Shown here: positions 39,940 to 50,076 of the stretch, in pieces
Numbering within the stretch: the stretch's first letter is position 1
Layout: every line of letters begins with the position of its first letter
Assembly: GCA_963734185.1 (NCBI GenBank)
Contig: CAVTGA010000001.1
Location: 2,852,001 to 2,916,000, forward strand
Origin: PALSA-894 sp963734185
GTDB taxonomy: Bacteria > Pseudomonadota > Alphaproteobacteria > Rhizobiales > Xanthobacteraceae
Length of the DNA stretch: 64,000 bases
Direction of reading: 5' to 3'
Notes under the pieces: generated by a model
The model's input: only the letters and a program-made list of their open reading frames with translations
The model's database searches: none
Told to the model about the DNA's origin: nothing
Translations under genes and position numbers: made by a program

Positions 39940-41015
39940 CGCGGGCTCTCCTGCTCGGGAGCGGTGTTGAGCCGATCATAAGTCTTGAGCGGATTCTCCA
40001 CCAGTATCTTGCGCCGCAATCCTTCCGGAATCCCCTTCGGCATCGCTTCGTCGCCGTCGAACTGCCAATGCGGAAAATCGGAGGAAAACAACAGCATGTC
40101 GTCGGAACGCAGATGCTCGATCACGCGTTCCACGTCCTCCACATTGGACGGCCCGTCGAACGGCTGGATGGTGAGGCGGAAGTTGTCGCGCACGATCTCG
40201 GCCGGCGGGCGGTCGACCCACGGCACCTCGGTGCGCGCGCCGCGCCAGAACTTCGAGAACCGCCACAGGAAGCCGGGCAGCCAGGTCACGCCGGATTCGA
40301 TCAGCACGACTTTGAGCTTCGGGTACTTGGCGAACACACCCTCGCAGATCAGGCTCGTCACCTGCCCCTGAAAGCCCTGGGCCTGGCTGGTGTAGTCCTC
40401 GACGTAGAACGACGGCCAGCCGAGCGAGGTCACCGGGTTGCGGTAGTTCGAGCCGGCGTGGATGCCGAGCGGCAGGCCGAGGCGCTCGGCGGCCGCGTAG
40501 ATCGGCCAGAAATGGCGGCGGCCGAGCGGCGTCTCCTGCATGGCGAGCACCAGCACCTGCACGAAGCGCTGGTCCTTGGCGCAACGCTCGATCTCGGCCA
40601 CCGCCATCTCGACGTTCTGCAGCGGCAGCACGATCGAGGCGCGCAAACGCGGGTCGCGGTCGAGCCATTCCCTGGCGATCCAGTCGTTGAGCGCGCGCGC
40701 GAACGCCGCCGCCATGTCCTCGTTGTAGACCAGCTGCACGCCGTAGAGGCAGTTGCAGATCGCAAGACTCGACTGCCAGCGATCGAACACCTGCGCGCCG
40801 AGCGCCTTCACGTCGGTGGCCGCATAGCCGTCCTTGCCGCGGAAATCCGGTCGCGCGCTGATCGGCGCGTTGGGCGGATAGCTCGAGGATTCGAGCGAGG
40901 AGATGCCGCGTTCCTCGACCGAATCGCGCCAATAGGTGTCGAGATGCGGCAGCAGCACCTTGATGTCGGCGACGGTCGGATGCACGTCGCAGTCGATGGC
41001 GCGGAGTGTGGTCAC
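39936..41015 (-). CDS. amidohydrolase family protein, paralogue
   Basis: This 359-residue paralogue of the downstream protein shows AIDCDVHPTVADIKVLLPHL, LPLGIHAGSNYRNPVTSLGW with FYVEDYTSQAQG, and LLFSSDFPHWQFDGDE with the catalytic Asp. Two adjacent Amidohydro_2 genes followed by a Rieske gene suggest successive steps of one catabolic route, or two subunits of a complex. Start ATG at 41015. Confidence 0.87.
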   Translation of the reverse strand: MTTLRAIDCDVHPTVADIKVLLPHLDTYWRDSVEERGISSLESSSYPPNAPISARPDFRGKDGYAATDVKALGAQVFDRWQSSLAICNCLYGVQLVYNEDMAAAFARALNDWIAREWLDRDPRLRASIVLPLQNVEMAVAEIERCAKDQRFVQVLVLAMQETPLGRRHFWPIYAAAERLGLPLGIHAGSNYRNPVTSLGWPSFYVEDYTSQAQGFQGQVTSLICEGVFAKYPKLKVVLIESGVTWLPGFLWRFSKFWRGARTEVPWVDRPPAEIVRDNFRLTIQPFDGPSNVEDVERVIEHLRSDDMLLFSSDFPHWQFDGDEAMPKGIPEGLRRKILVENPLKTYDRLNTAPEQESPR

Positions 41016-41025
41016 GGCTCTCGCC

Positions 41026-42329
41026 TCACGCTAGCGCCCGCCGCCGCCCGGCCGCAACGCGGCTGGCGAGGATCTTGTCGATGCGCCGGCCGTCGAGATC
41101 GACCACCTCGAAGCGCCAGCCGTGCGCGTCGAAGCTCTCGCCGACCTTGGGGAGATGCCCGAACCCGGCCAGCACGAAGCCCGCCGCGGTGTGATACTGC
41201 CGGTCGGTCGCCGGCGGCAGCCGCAGCAATTCCATCAGGTCCTCGGCGTTCATCGAGCCGGAGATGAGATAGGAGCCGTCGGGCCGCCGCACGGCCGGCT
41301 CAGCGACCATCTCCTCGGTGCGGAAGGCACCGACGATCGCTTCGAGAATATCGGCCGAGGTCACGACACCCTGGAAATGCCCGTACTCGTCGTGCACCAG
41401 GCCGATGTGGACGGACGATTTCTTGAGCATGCCGACCACATCGAGCGCATCGAGCGTATCGGGGATCACCGGCGCCTGGCGCACGTGCGCGCGCAGGTCG
41501 GGCTGCTCGCCGCGCGTGAAGGCGTCGAGCAGGTCCTTGGCGCGGATGATGCCGATCATCTCGTCGGATGAGCCCTCGTGCGCGGGCAGGCGCGAATGGA
41601 TGCTCCCGGTGATGGCGGCGAGCGCCTGCTCGGTGCTCAGCGTCAGGTCGATCATGTCGACGTCATGGCGCGGCGTCATCACGGCGCGCACCGAGCGGTC
41701 GCCGAGCCGCATCACGCCGGAGATCATGGCGCGCTCGCCCGGCTCGAGCACGCCCGCGGTCTCGGCTTCGGCGACCAGGGTCCTCAGCTCCTCCTCGGTG
41801 ACGCGGTCGGCCGTGCCTTCCTTGTGGCCAAGCAAGCGCAGGATGCCGCGCCCCGAGGCATCGAGCAGCCACACCACCGGCAACGAGATCTTGGCCAGCC
41901 AGGTCATCGCCGGCGCGACCTTGACGGCGACGGCTTCCGGATTGCGCAGCGCGATCTGCTTCGGCACCAGTTCGCCGATGATCAGCGAGCAGTAGGTGAT
42001 CAACGCCACCACGATGCCGACGCCGAGCGTCTCCGCCAAGCCGGGGAAAGCCCGAGATCATGCAGCCGCGCGGCGACGCGCAGGCCGAGCGTCGCGCCCG
42101 AGAACGCGCCCGAGCCGACGCCGACCAAGGTGATGCCGATCTGCACCGTGGAGAGGAACTTGCCCGGATCGGAGGCGAGCGCGAGCGCGCGGCGCGAGCC
42201 GGCGACGCCGCGCTCACTCATGGCCTGCAGCCGCGCCGGGCGCGACGAGACGACGGCGAGCTCCGACATGGCGAGCAGGCCGTTGAGCAGGACCAGGAGG
42301 AAGACGATGGAGATTTCGAGGAGGAACAT
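41026..42329 (-). pseudogene. CorC/HlyC-type hemolysin family protein, frameshifted
   Basis: The amino-terminal membrane (CNNM/DUF21) part reads in one frame from ATG at 42329 (MFLLEISIVFLLVLLNGLLA to AARLHDLGL). It continues in another frame as AETLGVGIVVALITYCSLII, then two CBS domains (VMTPRHDVDMIDLTLS; HIGLVHDEYGHFQGVVT) and a CorC_HlyC end. The switch lies at about 42041-42046, next to a run of four C on the coding strand. One missing base there would explain it. Either a real mutation or a sequence error. Confidence 0.85.
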
Positions 42330-42685
42330 GCGGATTCATACCACGGGCATGCAGTCGAGTTTCACGGCAATGTCGCTTGTTCCCGCGACGCATGGCGCTT
42401 GGGGTGGGGTCACGCCCCCTCGGTGAGGGGAGCGAAGCGCCGGGAGGCGCTGGCGCGGATACGCCGCACCAGGTGACCACCGGGCCACGCTTTCCATCAC
42501 GCTCTCGCGGGATGATTAGGGACGGAACATATCAAGAACATGCATCTCATGATTGTCAAGAGGGAAATCCGGTGCCGCAGCCGCCGGATTGAGCGCGAGC
42601 GCGCATCGGCAAATCGCCCCGCATGTCCGGAGCCCCTCGACAACCGAATAAGAACGCTTTTAATGTCCCCGGCTACGGAGGGTTC
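42330..42685. other. intergenic region upstream of hemA
   Basis: It holds a GC-rich hairpin element (42394-42441, arms GGCGCTT and AAGCGCC) and, at about 42510-42570, a distinctly AT-richer stretch that is a likely promoter region for hemA. No perfect FNR or other known operator was seen. A longer hemA frame opens at 42623, but the standard start is 42686. Confidence 0.5.
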
Positions 42686-43912
42686 ATGGATTACGACAGG
42701 TATTTCGCCGAAGCGCTCGACGTCCTGCGGGCCGAACAGCGCTATCGTGTGTTCGCCGACCTGGAGCGCATCGCCGGGCGCTACCCGCACGCCTATTGGC
42801 ACTCTCCGCGCGGGCGGCGCGACGTGGTGATCTGGTGCTCGAACGACTATCTCGGCATGAGCCAGCATCCGAAGGTTGTGGGCGCGATGGTCGAGACCGC
42901 GACGCGCATGGGCACCGGCGCCGGCGGCACGCGCAACATCGCCGGCACCAACCATCCACTGGTCGAGCTCGAACAGGAGCTCGCCGACCTGCACGGCAAG
43001 GAGGCGGCGCTCGTCTTCACCTCCGGCTACGTGTCGAACCAGACCGGCATCGCGACCATCGCCAAGCTGATGCCGGGTTGCCTCATCGTCTCGGACGCGC
43101 GCAACCACAATTCGATGATCGAAGGCGTGCGCCAGGCCGGGTGCGAGAAGGTGATCTGGCGCCACAACGACCTCAAGCATCTCGAGGAGATCCTGCGCGC
43201 GGCGCCCGAGCGGCCGAAGCTGATCGTGTTCGAAGGCCTCTATTCGATGGACGGCGACATCGCGCCGGTCGCCGAGATCTGCGACCTCGCGCAAGCGCAC
43301 GGCGCCATGACGTTCTGCGACGAGGTGCATTCGGTCGGCATGTACGGACCGCGCGGCGGCGGCATCTGCGCGCGCGACGGCGCCATGGCGCGCGTCGACG
43401 TGCTCGAAGGCACGCTCGCCAAGGCCTTCGGCTGCATCGGCGGCTACATCGCGGCGAGCGCCAACATCTGCGATGCGGTGCGCTCCTACGCGCCGAGCTT
43501 CATCTTCACCACCGCCCTTCCCCCCGCGGTGTGCGCCGCCGCGACCGCGGCGATCCGCCATCTCAAGGCGTCGAGCTGGGAGCGCGAGCGCCACCAGGAC
43601 CGCGCCGCCCGCACCAAGGCGGTGCTCAATGCCGCGGGCCTGCCGGTGATGGCGACCCCGACCCATATCGTGCCGGTGCATGTCGGCGACCCGGAGCGAT
43701 GCAAGCAGGTGACCGACCTGCTGCTCGAGCAGCACGGCATCTACATCCAGCCGATCAACTATCCGACCGTGCCGCGCGGCTCGGAGCGCCTGCGCATCAC
43801 GCCCTCGCCCTATCACGACGACGCCCTGATCGACGCGCTGGCCGAAGCCCTGATCGAGGTATGGCAGCGCGTCGGCCTGCCGCTCAAGGACCGCGCGCTC
43901 GCGGCGGAGTGA
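42686..43912 (+). CDS. hemA: 5-aminolevulinate synthase
   Basis: The 408-residue PLP enzyme condenses glycine and succinyl-CoA to 5-aminolevulinate, the first step of haem and chlorophyll synthesis in alphaproteobacteria. It opens MDYDRYFAEALDVLRAEQRY with RVFADLERIAGRYP. It has the glycine loop RMGTGAGGTRNIAGTNHPLV, the DEVHSVGMYGPRGGG segment and the PLP lysine Lys246 in EGTLAKAFGCIGGYIA. GGAGGG lies 5 bases before ATG at 42686. Length and motifs are complete. Confidence 0.97.
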   Translation: MDYDRYFAEALDVLRAEQRYRVFADLERIAGRYPHAYWHSPRGRRDVVIWCSNDYLGMSQHPKVVGAMVETATRMGTGAGGTRNIAGTNHPLVELEQELADLHGKEAALVFTSGYVSNQTGIATIAKLMPGCLIVSDARNHNSMIEGVRQAGCEKVIWRHNDLKHLEEILRAAPERPKLIVFEGLYSMDGDIAPVAEICDLAQAHGAMTFCDEVHSVGMYGPRGGGICARDGAMARVDVLEGTLAKAFGCIGGYIAASANICDAVRSYAPSFIFTTALPPAVCAAATAAIRHLKASSWERERHQDRAARTKAVLNAAGLPVMATPTHIVPVHVGDPERCKQVTDLLLEQHGIYIQPINYPTVPRGSERLRITPSPYHDDALIDALAEALIEVWQRVGLPLKDRALAAE

Positions 43913-43922
43913 TCCTAGATCC

Positions 43923-44082
43923 GTAGGGTGGGCAAAGGCGCGCGCCCCGGATCTCACGACGGCGCACCGAAGGCAGCCGCGCCGTGCCCACGCGGATCTT
44001 TGAAGGATCAGACGCGTGGGCAAAGGCGCGATAAGCCGGGCACATCGCCGAGCGCTGCGTTCCGCGCCTTTGCCCACCCTAC
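43923..44082. repeat. palindromic element, GTAGGGTGGGCAAAGGCG type
   Basis: A 20-bp perfect terminal inverted repeat (GTAGGGTGGGCAAAGGCGCG) bounds about 160 bp and has an internal partial copy near 44011. The right end supplies the TAG stop of the AbrB-family gene. A related element is at 54363-54516. Confidence 0.75.
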
Positions 44083-45164
44083 CCCTTCGCATCCATCCCG
44101 CGCAGCCAGGCGCAGGCGAACGGCAGGGTCAGCGAAACGAACAGGAAACGCGCGAGCTGGTGCACACCGACGAAGGCCGGGTCGAGGTGCAGCACGAAGG
44201 CAAGGATCGTCATCGCCTCCATGCCGCCCGGCGCATAGGCGATCACCATGTCGCTGACGCGCAAGGAGAGCAGCGTCGCCGCCAGCACCGCCAGCACGCA
44301 CGCGACCAGCGTTCCGGCCGCGAGCGATCCGAGCCCGGCGAGGCTGAGGCGGGCGAGCTGGCGCAGGTCGGCGCCGCCGAGCCGGGTGCCGATCAGCGCG
44401 CCCATGGCGACGAGCGAGGCGATGATGACCGGGGCCGGCATCACGACGCTGACCCAGCCTGCGCCGTGCAGCACCGCGGAGGCGATCATCGAGCCGACGA
44501 TCAGTCCGCCCGGCAAGCGATAGCGGAACGCGAGCGCCGCGGCAGCGACGCAGGCCGCGAGCAGGATCGCGCCCTCGGCGAGGAGGCGCGGCAGCGAGCC
44601 GGTCATCGTACGCGTCGGCAGCACGCCGGACGCCCCGAACAGCGCGAACAGCGCGGGCAGCGCGATGATCAGCACGAACAGCCGCACGGTCTGCACCATC
44701 GCCACCGCGCGCACGTTCACGCCGGCGTCGTCCGCGAGCAGCAGCGCCTGTCCGAGCGCGCCGGGCGCCGCGCCGAGCAAGGCCGACACGCGGTCCCAAC
44801 CATGCACGATGCGCAGGTAGCCGGCCGAGGCCGCGGTGATGGCGGTCATCGCGATCACCAGCGCCACGAGGCTCAACGGCCAGGTCGCCATCGTGGCGAT
44901 GGTCTCAGGCGTGACCGCCGCGCCGAGCGTGACGCCGAGCAGCACGAACACCACCTTGGCGAACGGGTCGGGCACGAACACCGGACGCCCGGCCAGGGCC
45001 GCGATCGACACCGCAAGGATCGCGCCCGACAGCCAGCCCGCCGGCAGGCCGGCGAGCCCGAGCGCGGTGCCGCCGAGCGCAGCCAGCCCCAAGGTTTCGG
45101 CGAAGCGGCGCAGCCTGACGAGGAGCTTGGCGCGGGAAAACGACATCGATCTTCGGCGGATCAA
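44079..45164 (-). CDS. AbrB-family membrane protein
   Basis: The 361-residue protein has about ten hydrophobic segments in two related halves, each with glycine-rich patterns (LPAGWLSGAILAVSIAAL; LPGGLIVGSMIASAV) and the late motif VIAYAPGGMEAMTILAFVL. This is the AbrB/ammonia-monooxygenase-like family of putative transporters or regulators. ATG at 45164 or 45146. The stop codon lies in a palindromic element. Confidence 0.87.
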   Translation of the reverse strand: MIRRRSMSFSRAKLLVRLRRFAETLGLAALGGTALGLAGLPAGWLSGAILAVSIAALAGRPVFVPDPFAKVVFVLLGVTLGAAVTPETIATMATWPLSLVALVIAMTAITAASAGYLRIVHGWDRVSALLGAAPGALGQALLLADDAGVNVRAVAMVQTVRLFVLIIALPALFALFGASGVLPTRTMTGSLPRLLAEGAILLAACVAAAALAFRYRLPGGLIVGSMIASAVLHGAGWVSVVMPAPVIIASLVAMGALIGTRLGGADLRQLARLSLAGLGSLAAGTLVACVLAVLAATLLSLRVSDMVIAYAPGGMEAMTILAFVLHLDPAFVGVHQLARFLFVSLTLPFACAWLRGMDAKG

Positions 45165-45242
45165 TGCCCGCGTGCGCCGCTCGCGTCAAATACCGTCACG
45201 GCATTGAAGACATGTGCGCGGCGCGGGCCACAACGCGAAAAT

Positions 45243-45872
45243 TCAGTGGACCCGGCCCTCGCCCATCACGATGCGCACCAGATCGGCGGCGTTTTTGGCG
45301 CCGAGCTTTTCCATGGTGCGCGCGCGGTGCACTTCGATGGTGCGCGGGCTGATGCCGAGCTGGCGCCCCGCCTCCTTGTTCGAGGCGCCCGACACGATGT
45401 GGAGCAGCACTTCGCGTTCGCGCGGGGTGAGCAGCTCGCGGCCGGTGAACTTGCGCGACAGGATGCTGTCGGCCTCTTCGCCCTGCTTGCGGCGCTCCGT
45501 CGCGGCGATCGCCTGGCGCACGCAGCTGATGACGGCCTCGCCGCGGAACGGCTTTTCGATGAAGTCGTGCGCGCCGTTCTTGATCGCCTCGACCGCCATC
45601 GGGATGTCGCCGTGGCCGGAGATGATGAAGATCGGGGCCGGATAGTCCTGGGCGTTGAGCTCCCTGAGGATGTCGAGCCCGGAACGGCCCGGCATCTTCA
45701 CGTCGAGCAGGATGCAGTTCGGAGTCCGCGTGCGCGCGGCGGCCAGGAACGATGCGCCTTCCGCAAAGCTCGTCACCTGGTAGCCGGCCATCGACAGGAC
45801 CAGCGACAGCGCCTCGCGCACCTGCGGATCGTCGTCGACCAGAAAGATCTCACCTTGACTGCTGTCGGACAT
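45243..45872 (-). CDS. FixJ-family response regulator
   Basis: The 209-residue protein has a receiver domain with the acidic pocket LVDDDPQV, the phosphorylation Asp in CILLDVKMPGRSGLD and Lys in FIEKPFRGEAV. A LuxR-type helix-turn-helix follows (LTPREREVLLHIVSGASNKE, then ISPRTIEVHRARTMEKLG). FixJ/TodT regulators activate promoters after phosphorylation; no cognate kinase is adjacent. ATG at 45872 has no close Shine-Dalgarno match. Confidence 0.93.
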   Translation of the reverse strand: MSDSSQGEIFLVDDDPQVREALSLVLSMAGYQVTSFAEGASFLAAARTRTPNCILLDVKMPGRSGLDILRELNAQDYPAPIFIISGHGDIPMAVEAIKNGAHDFIEKPFRGEAVISCVRQAIAATERRKQGEEADSILSRKFTGRELLTPREREVLLHIVSGASNKEAGRQLGISPRTIEVHRARTMEKLGAKNAADLVRIVMGEGRVH

Positions 45873-46096
45873 GTGCGCTCGCCTTTTTCGTTCGGCTCAC
45901 CGCAGACAGTTCGTGTCCTCCTCGATCCCCTTGACCTCTAGTTCAACAACCTTGGACATAGGGTTCACAAGACCGTGTGATCAAGGCTGACGCGGCGCGG
46001 ACTGAGTCGCGGGCGGGTTCAATTGTCCCCACCCTGGCACGCGCGTCAATTGCACCCGCATCGCATCGACAACTGGACGGTAATCCGCAACCGGCC

Positions 46097-47296
46097 TCAA
46101 TCGTTCCGCGCGATCACGTCGGCGATGCGGCCGACGGCCGCCTGCAATTGTTCGGCATCGCGCGCATAGCACAAGCGCAGGAAGCGCTCGCCGCCCGCGC
46201 CGAAGGCCGTGCCGGGCGCAAGGCCCACATTGGCTTGGTCGATCAGCCGCATCGTCAGACGCCGCGTGTCGGTTTCACCGTCGACCATGAAAAACAGATA
46301 GAACGCGCCTTGCGGCAGCGTGAAGCGGCATCGTCCGGTCGCCGCCAGGCCCGAGCACGCGATATCGCGTCCGCGCCGCGCGCGCGCGACCAGATGCTCG
46401 ACGAAGCTTTCGCCGCGTTCGAGCGCGACCACCGCGGCGCGCTGCATGAACTGCGCGACGCCCGAGGTCGCATACTGGATCATGTTCTCGACGGTCTGCC
46501 CGAGTGACGGGTGGGCGGCGATCCAGCCGATGCGCCATCCGGTCATCGCCCAATTCTTGGAGAAGGTGTTGACGAACAGCACGCGGTCTTGCGCCTCCAT
46601 GACGTCTAAGAACGACGGCGCACGCTCGCCCGTGCCGTACCAGAAGCGCGCGTAGGTCTCGTCGGCGATGATCCACAGCCCGTGCGCCCGCGCGAGCGCG
46701 AGCAGCGCGGCCAGGTCCTCGCGCGTCGCCGTCCAGCCGGTCGGGTTCGACGGCGAGACGATGAACAGCGCGCGCGCCCTGGGCGTGATGGCGCCGGCAA
46801 GGCGTTCGAGATCGAGCGACCAGCCGTCGTTGCCGAAGCGCATCGGCACCTCGACGGGGCGCGCGCCGAGGATGCCGGCAGCGGCCGCCGCGTTCGGCCA
46901 GGTCGGCGTCGGGATCACCACCTCGTCGCCGGCGCCGGCCGCCATGGCGAGCACGATCTGGATCGCCTGCATGCCCGAGCCGGTGACGTAGAACTCTTCG
47001 GGCGAGAATTGGCGGCCGTAGAGCCGCGCGTGGTAGGCCGCGAGCGCCTCGCGCAACGGCGGAATGCCGCGCTGCCAGGTATAGAAGGTCTCGCCCGCCG
47101 CGAGCGCGCGGGTCGCGGCCTCGCAGATGAAGGCGGGAGTCGGCAGATCGCCTTCGCCGGCCCACAGCGGAATCAGGCCGGCGCGCGAGCGGCCGTAATT
47201 CATCGCCTCGACGATGCCGCTTTCCGGCGCCGCGTACGCCTCGGCCCGCAGGGCTTGCGCGAGCGGGTCGGTCTTGATGGTCACGGCCGCGTCCAT
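46097..47296 (-). CDS. class I/II aminotransferase, PLP-dependent
   Basis: The 399-residue enzyme has the fold-type I pattern: LWAGEGDLPTPAFICEAATR, YVTGSGMQAIQIVLAMAAGA, IPTPTWPN, IVSPSNPTGW, WIIADETYARFWY and the PLP lysine in NTFSKNWAMTGWRIGWI. It is of the aspartate/aromatic aminotransferase group; the amino donor is not predictable. I chose ATG at 47296 with GGAGATCGAAGG upstream. An upstream ATG (47359) would add 21 residues. Confidence 0.9.
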   Translation of the reverse strand: MDAAVTIKTDPLAQALRAEAYAAPESGIVEAMNYGRSRAGLIPLWAGEGDLPTPAFICEAATRALAAGETFYTWQRGIPPLREALAAYHARLYGRQFSPEEFYVTGSGMQAIQIVLAMAAGAGDEVVIPTPTWPNAAAAAGILGARPVEVPMRFGNDGWSLDLERLAGAITPRARALFIVSPSNPTGWTATREDLAALLALARAHGLWIIADETYARFWYGTGERAPSFLDVMEAQDRVLFVNTFSKNWAMTGWRIGWIAAHPSLGQTVENMIQYATSGVAQFMQRAAVVALERGESFVEHLVARARRGRDIACSGLAATGRCRFTLPQGAFYLFFMVDGETDTRRLTMRLIDQANVGLAPGTAFGAGGERFLRLCYARDAEQLQAAVGRIADVIARND

Positions 47297-47425
47297 CCTT
47301 CGATCTCCGGGAAAGCTTGGCGTCTTCCATACGTCAAACGCGCGCCGCCGTGCCATCAAAAGATGGCAACGGAGCGATCACGCGGATGAATGGCGGGCGA
47401 CGCGGATTGCCGCGGCGCCGAGCCA

Positions 47426-47839
47426 TCAAGCCTTCTTCGACAGGAGGTCGCGGATCTCCTGCAGCAACACTTCCTGCTTCGGCGGCGGCGGCGGGACGGC
47501 CGGCGTCTCCTCCTTGCGCTGCAGCCGGTTAAGGCCCTTGACCACCATGAACAGCACCCAGGCGATGAGCAGGAAGTTGATCGCGACGGTGATGAAGTTG
47601 CCGTAGGCGAGCACCGCGCCCTGCTTCCTGGCGTCCGCCAGCGCGGTGGCGGTGACCGATTTGGACAGCGGCAGGAAGTAGTTGGAGAAATCGAGCCCGC
47701 CGATAGCGCCGATCAGCGGCATGATGAGGTCGCCGACCATCGATTCGATGATCTTGCCGAAGGCGGCGCCGATGATCACGCCGATGGCGAGATCGACCAC
47801 GTTACCGCGCATCGCGAATTTCTTGAATTCCTCGAGCAT
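47426..47839 (-). CDS. mscL: large-conductance mechanosensitive channel MscL
   Basis: The 137-residue protein starts MLEEFKKFAMRGNVVDLAIG, the MscL signature, with VIIGAAFGKIIESMVGDLIM as first membrane helix, a periplasmic loop, FITVAINFLLIAWVLFMVVK as second helix and a basic cytoplasmic helix. The homopentamer opens under membrane tension. GGAGGGG precedes ATG at 47839. Confidence 0.97.
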   Translation of the reverse strand: MLEEFKKFAMRGNVVDLAIGVIIGAAFGKIIESMVGDLIMPLIGAIGGLDFSNYFLPLSKSVTATALADARKQGAVLAYGNFITVAINFLLIAWVLFMVVKGLNRLQRKEETPAVPPPPPKQEVLLQEIRDLLSKKA

Positions 47840-47866
47840 GGTCCCCTCCACGGTAGGGGCCAACGT

Positions 47867-47950
47867 AGCCCGGGTTGAGCGCTAGCGAAACCCGGGGTCT
47901 TTCGCCGCGGCAAAACCGTCCCGGCTTTCGTTGCACGAAAGCCGGGCTAC
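47867..47950. repeat. short palindromic element, GTAGCCCGG type
   Basis: Arms GTAGCCCGGGTT and GCCGGGCTAC enclose inner dyads. The right arm carries the TAG stop used by the frameshifted exonuclease-DUF294 gene. Confidence 0.75.
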
Positions 47951-50068
47951 GCCCTAAACAACAGATCGCGGGTGAGCGTGTCGAGGTTGGCGACGGCGTC
48001 GAGCGCGGAGCGCAGGCGGCTGCGCTCGGCGCGCGTCAGCCGCTTGAGCGCGACGGCATTGGACGGCGGAACGCCGTGCGCGATGTCGTCGAGCTGCTGG
48101 GCGAGGATCAGGGACATGAACTGCTCATGCGCGGCATCGAGCGCGTCGAGGTCCGCCTCCCCGTCGATCCCGAGCGCCTTGATGCCGGCGAGGCGCGCCG
48201 GCGTCGCGCGCTCGGCGACGTGATGGCAAATGGCGAGCGCCCGCGCCGCGCTCGACGATGCTGAACAGGCCCGCGCGCTTGAGGTCGATGCGGCCCTGCT
48301 CGGACCTGATGATGCCGAAGAACCCGACGCTGGACGGCACCGGCCCGGCGGCCTCGACCAGGAGCTTGACGAATGCTGCCTCGCCGCGGGCGGCCTCGAG
48401 ACCGTCACGCCAAAGCGCGTCGGCGAGGCCGCCGCCATGCACGCCACGCAAGTCGAAGAAGATATCGACCGACAGTAGGTCCGGCGGGTGCGAGTGGCCG
48501 ATCCAGCCGGCAATGCGTTCCCGCCAAGTCGCAAGCGAGCCGCGCCAAGCGGCGTTGCGCGCCATCACGCCGCCCTTGCAGGTGGGCACGCCGACCGCGT
48601 GCAGGATGTCCGAGACGTGCATGCCGAGCGTCTCGAACCACCGGTCCTGAGCGCCGCCCGGCGCACCGTCGGCGAACACCAGCGCATTGTCCTGGTCCAT
48701 GGCGAGCAGGCTCTCGCCGCGGCCGGCCGAGCCGAGCACCGCGACGGCGTAGGCGCAGGGCGGCGGTCCGGCACCCGCTTCCTGCATGCGGCGTTCGGCC
48801 AGGATGGCGGCGCGGCGCGTCAGCGCGGTGAGCTCGCGCGAGATCACGGCGGCGACGGTACGCGCCTCGACGCCCTCGGCGACCAAGGCGGCCGCGACGT
48901 GCGGCAGCTTGGCCCAGGCGCGGCCGAGCGCGTGAACGTCGGGCGCCTCATCGATCTCGTCGCCGAGCGAAACGGCTTCGTCGGCGCGAAGTCGCAACAG
49001 GTCGCGCGCCGAGAGGGCGCCGACGAGGAGGCCCGCGCCGTCGACGACGCCGAGATGGCGGATCTGCAGCCGGCTCATGCGGCCGAGCGCGCGATAGACG
49101 AAGTCGTCGGCCGGAACGGAGGCGAGCGGCGTACTCATCAGCTCCGCGACCGCGCGATCGAACGCCTGCGATCCATGCTCGGCGAGCGCGCGCAGCACGT
49201 CGCGCTCGGTGATGATGCCGGCCTGATCCGAGCGTGGCGACGGCTCTCCGGGCGGAAAGATAAACAGCGAGGCGCAGCGCTCGCGCGCCATCGTCGCGAG
49301 CGCTGCGCCGAGCGTGACGTCGCGGGTAACGAATTTCGCCGGCACGCTCATCAGGTCGCGGATGCGGTGGCGATACGGATAGCTGTCGATGCGGCTCAGC
49401 TCGGTCTCGGTCCGAACCGGCGCCGCGACGGCCGCGACCCAGCCGGCGCGGTGCTGGGCGTCGAGCACCTCGGTGAACGCGGCGCAGGCGCGCTCGGCTT
49501 CGGCCAAGGTCCTGACGTTGCCCGCGCGCAGCTTCGGTATCAGCGCGAGGAATATCCGCGCCGTCGTGATCGCATCGCCGTGCGCCGAATGACGGGCTTC
49601 GACCGCGACCTCGAGCCAGGCGGCGACATGCTCCAAGGTGAAGCCGGCGAGATCGGGCTCGACCAGTTGGGCGAGCAGCTGGGTGTCGAGCGTGCGCGGG
49701 CGCGTCCAGGCGAGGCCGGCGCGCGCGCATTCGCGCCGCAGCACCGCGAGGTCGAAGCCGAGGGTGTGTCCGACTACGACCGTGCCGCCGATGGCGGCGC
49801 GGAACTCCGGCCAGATCGCGGCGAACGGCGGCGCGGCCGCGACGGCGGCGGCGTCGATCCCGTGGATGCGCGTCGCCGCCGCCGGAATCGGCTCGTCGGG
49901 GCGCACCAGGCGTCGGAACGAACGTTCGGTGTCGATCGCACCGGCGGTGACATGGACGGCGGCGAGATCGAGGATGCGGGCCTTGCTTGGATCGAGCCCG
50001 GTGGTCTCGCTGTCGATCGCCACGACATCGAGGGCGATCAGCGGGGTCGCATGACTGATGGCGACCAT
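47947..50068 (-). pseudogene. exonuclease - CBS - DUF294 nucleotidyltransferase protein, frameshifted near 3' end
   Basis: From ATG at 50068: a DEDD 3'-5' exonuclease domain (VVAIDSETTGLDPSKARILD, then HTLGFDLAVL and HSAHGDAITTARIFL), a pair of CBS domains (about residues 235-360), and a DUF294 nucleotidyltransferase (VAVLGSAGRGESLLAMDQDN, then GVMARNAAWRGSL). At about 48248-48255 the frame breaks after IDLKRAGLFSIV and continues in another frame as ARALAICHHVAERATPARLA to the stop at 47947. One extra base explains it. The family joins cyclic-nucleotide or CBS sensing to nucleotidyl transfer; fusion with an exonuclease is known in this order. Confidence 0.82.
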
Positions 50069-50076
50069 TGGCGTTC

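Noticed and set aside
42497..44092. Long minus-strand open frame across hemA
   Set aside because: Antisense of a clear ALAS gene; Arg/His/Asp-rich text typical of opposite-strand frames in GC-rich DNA.
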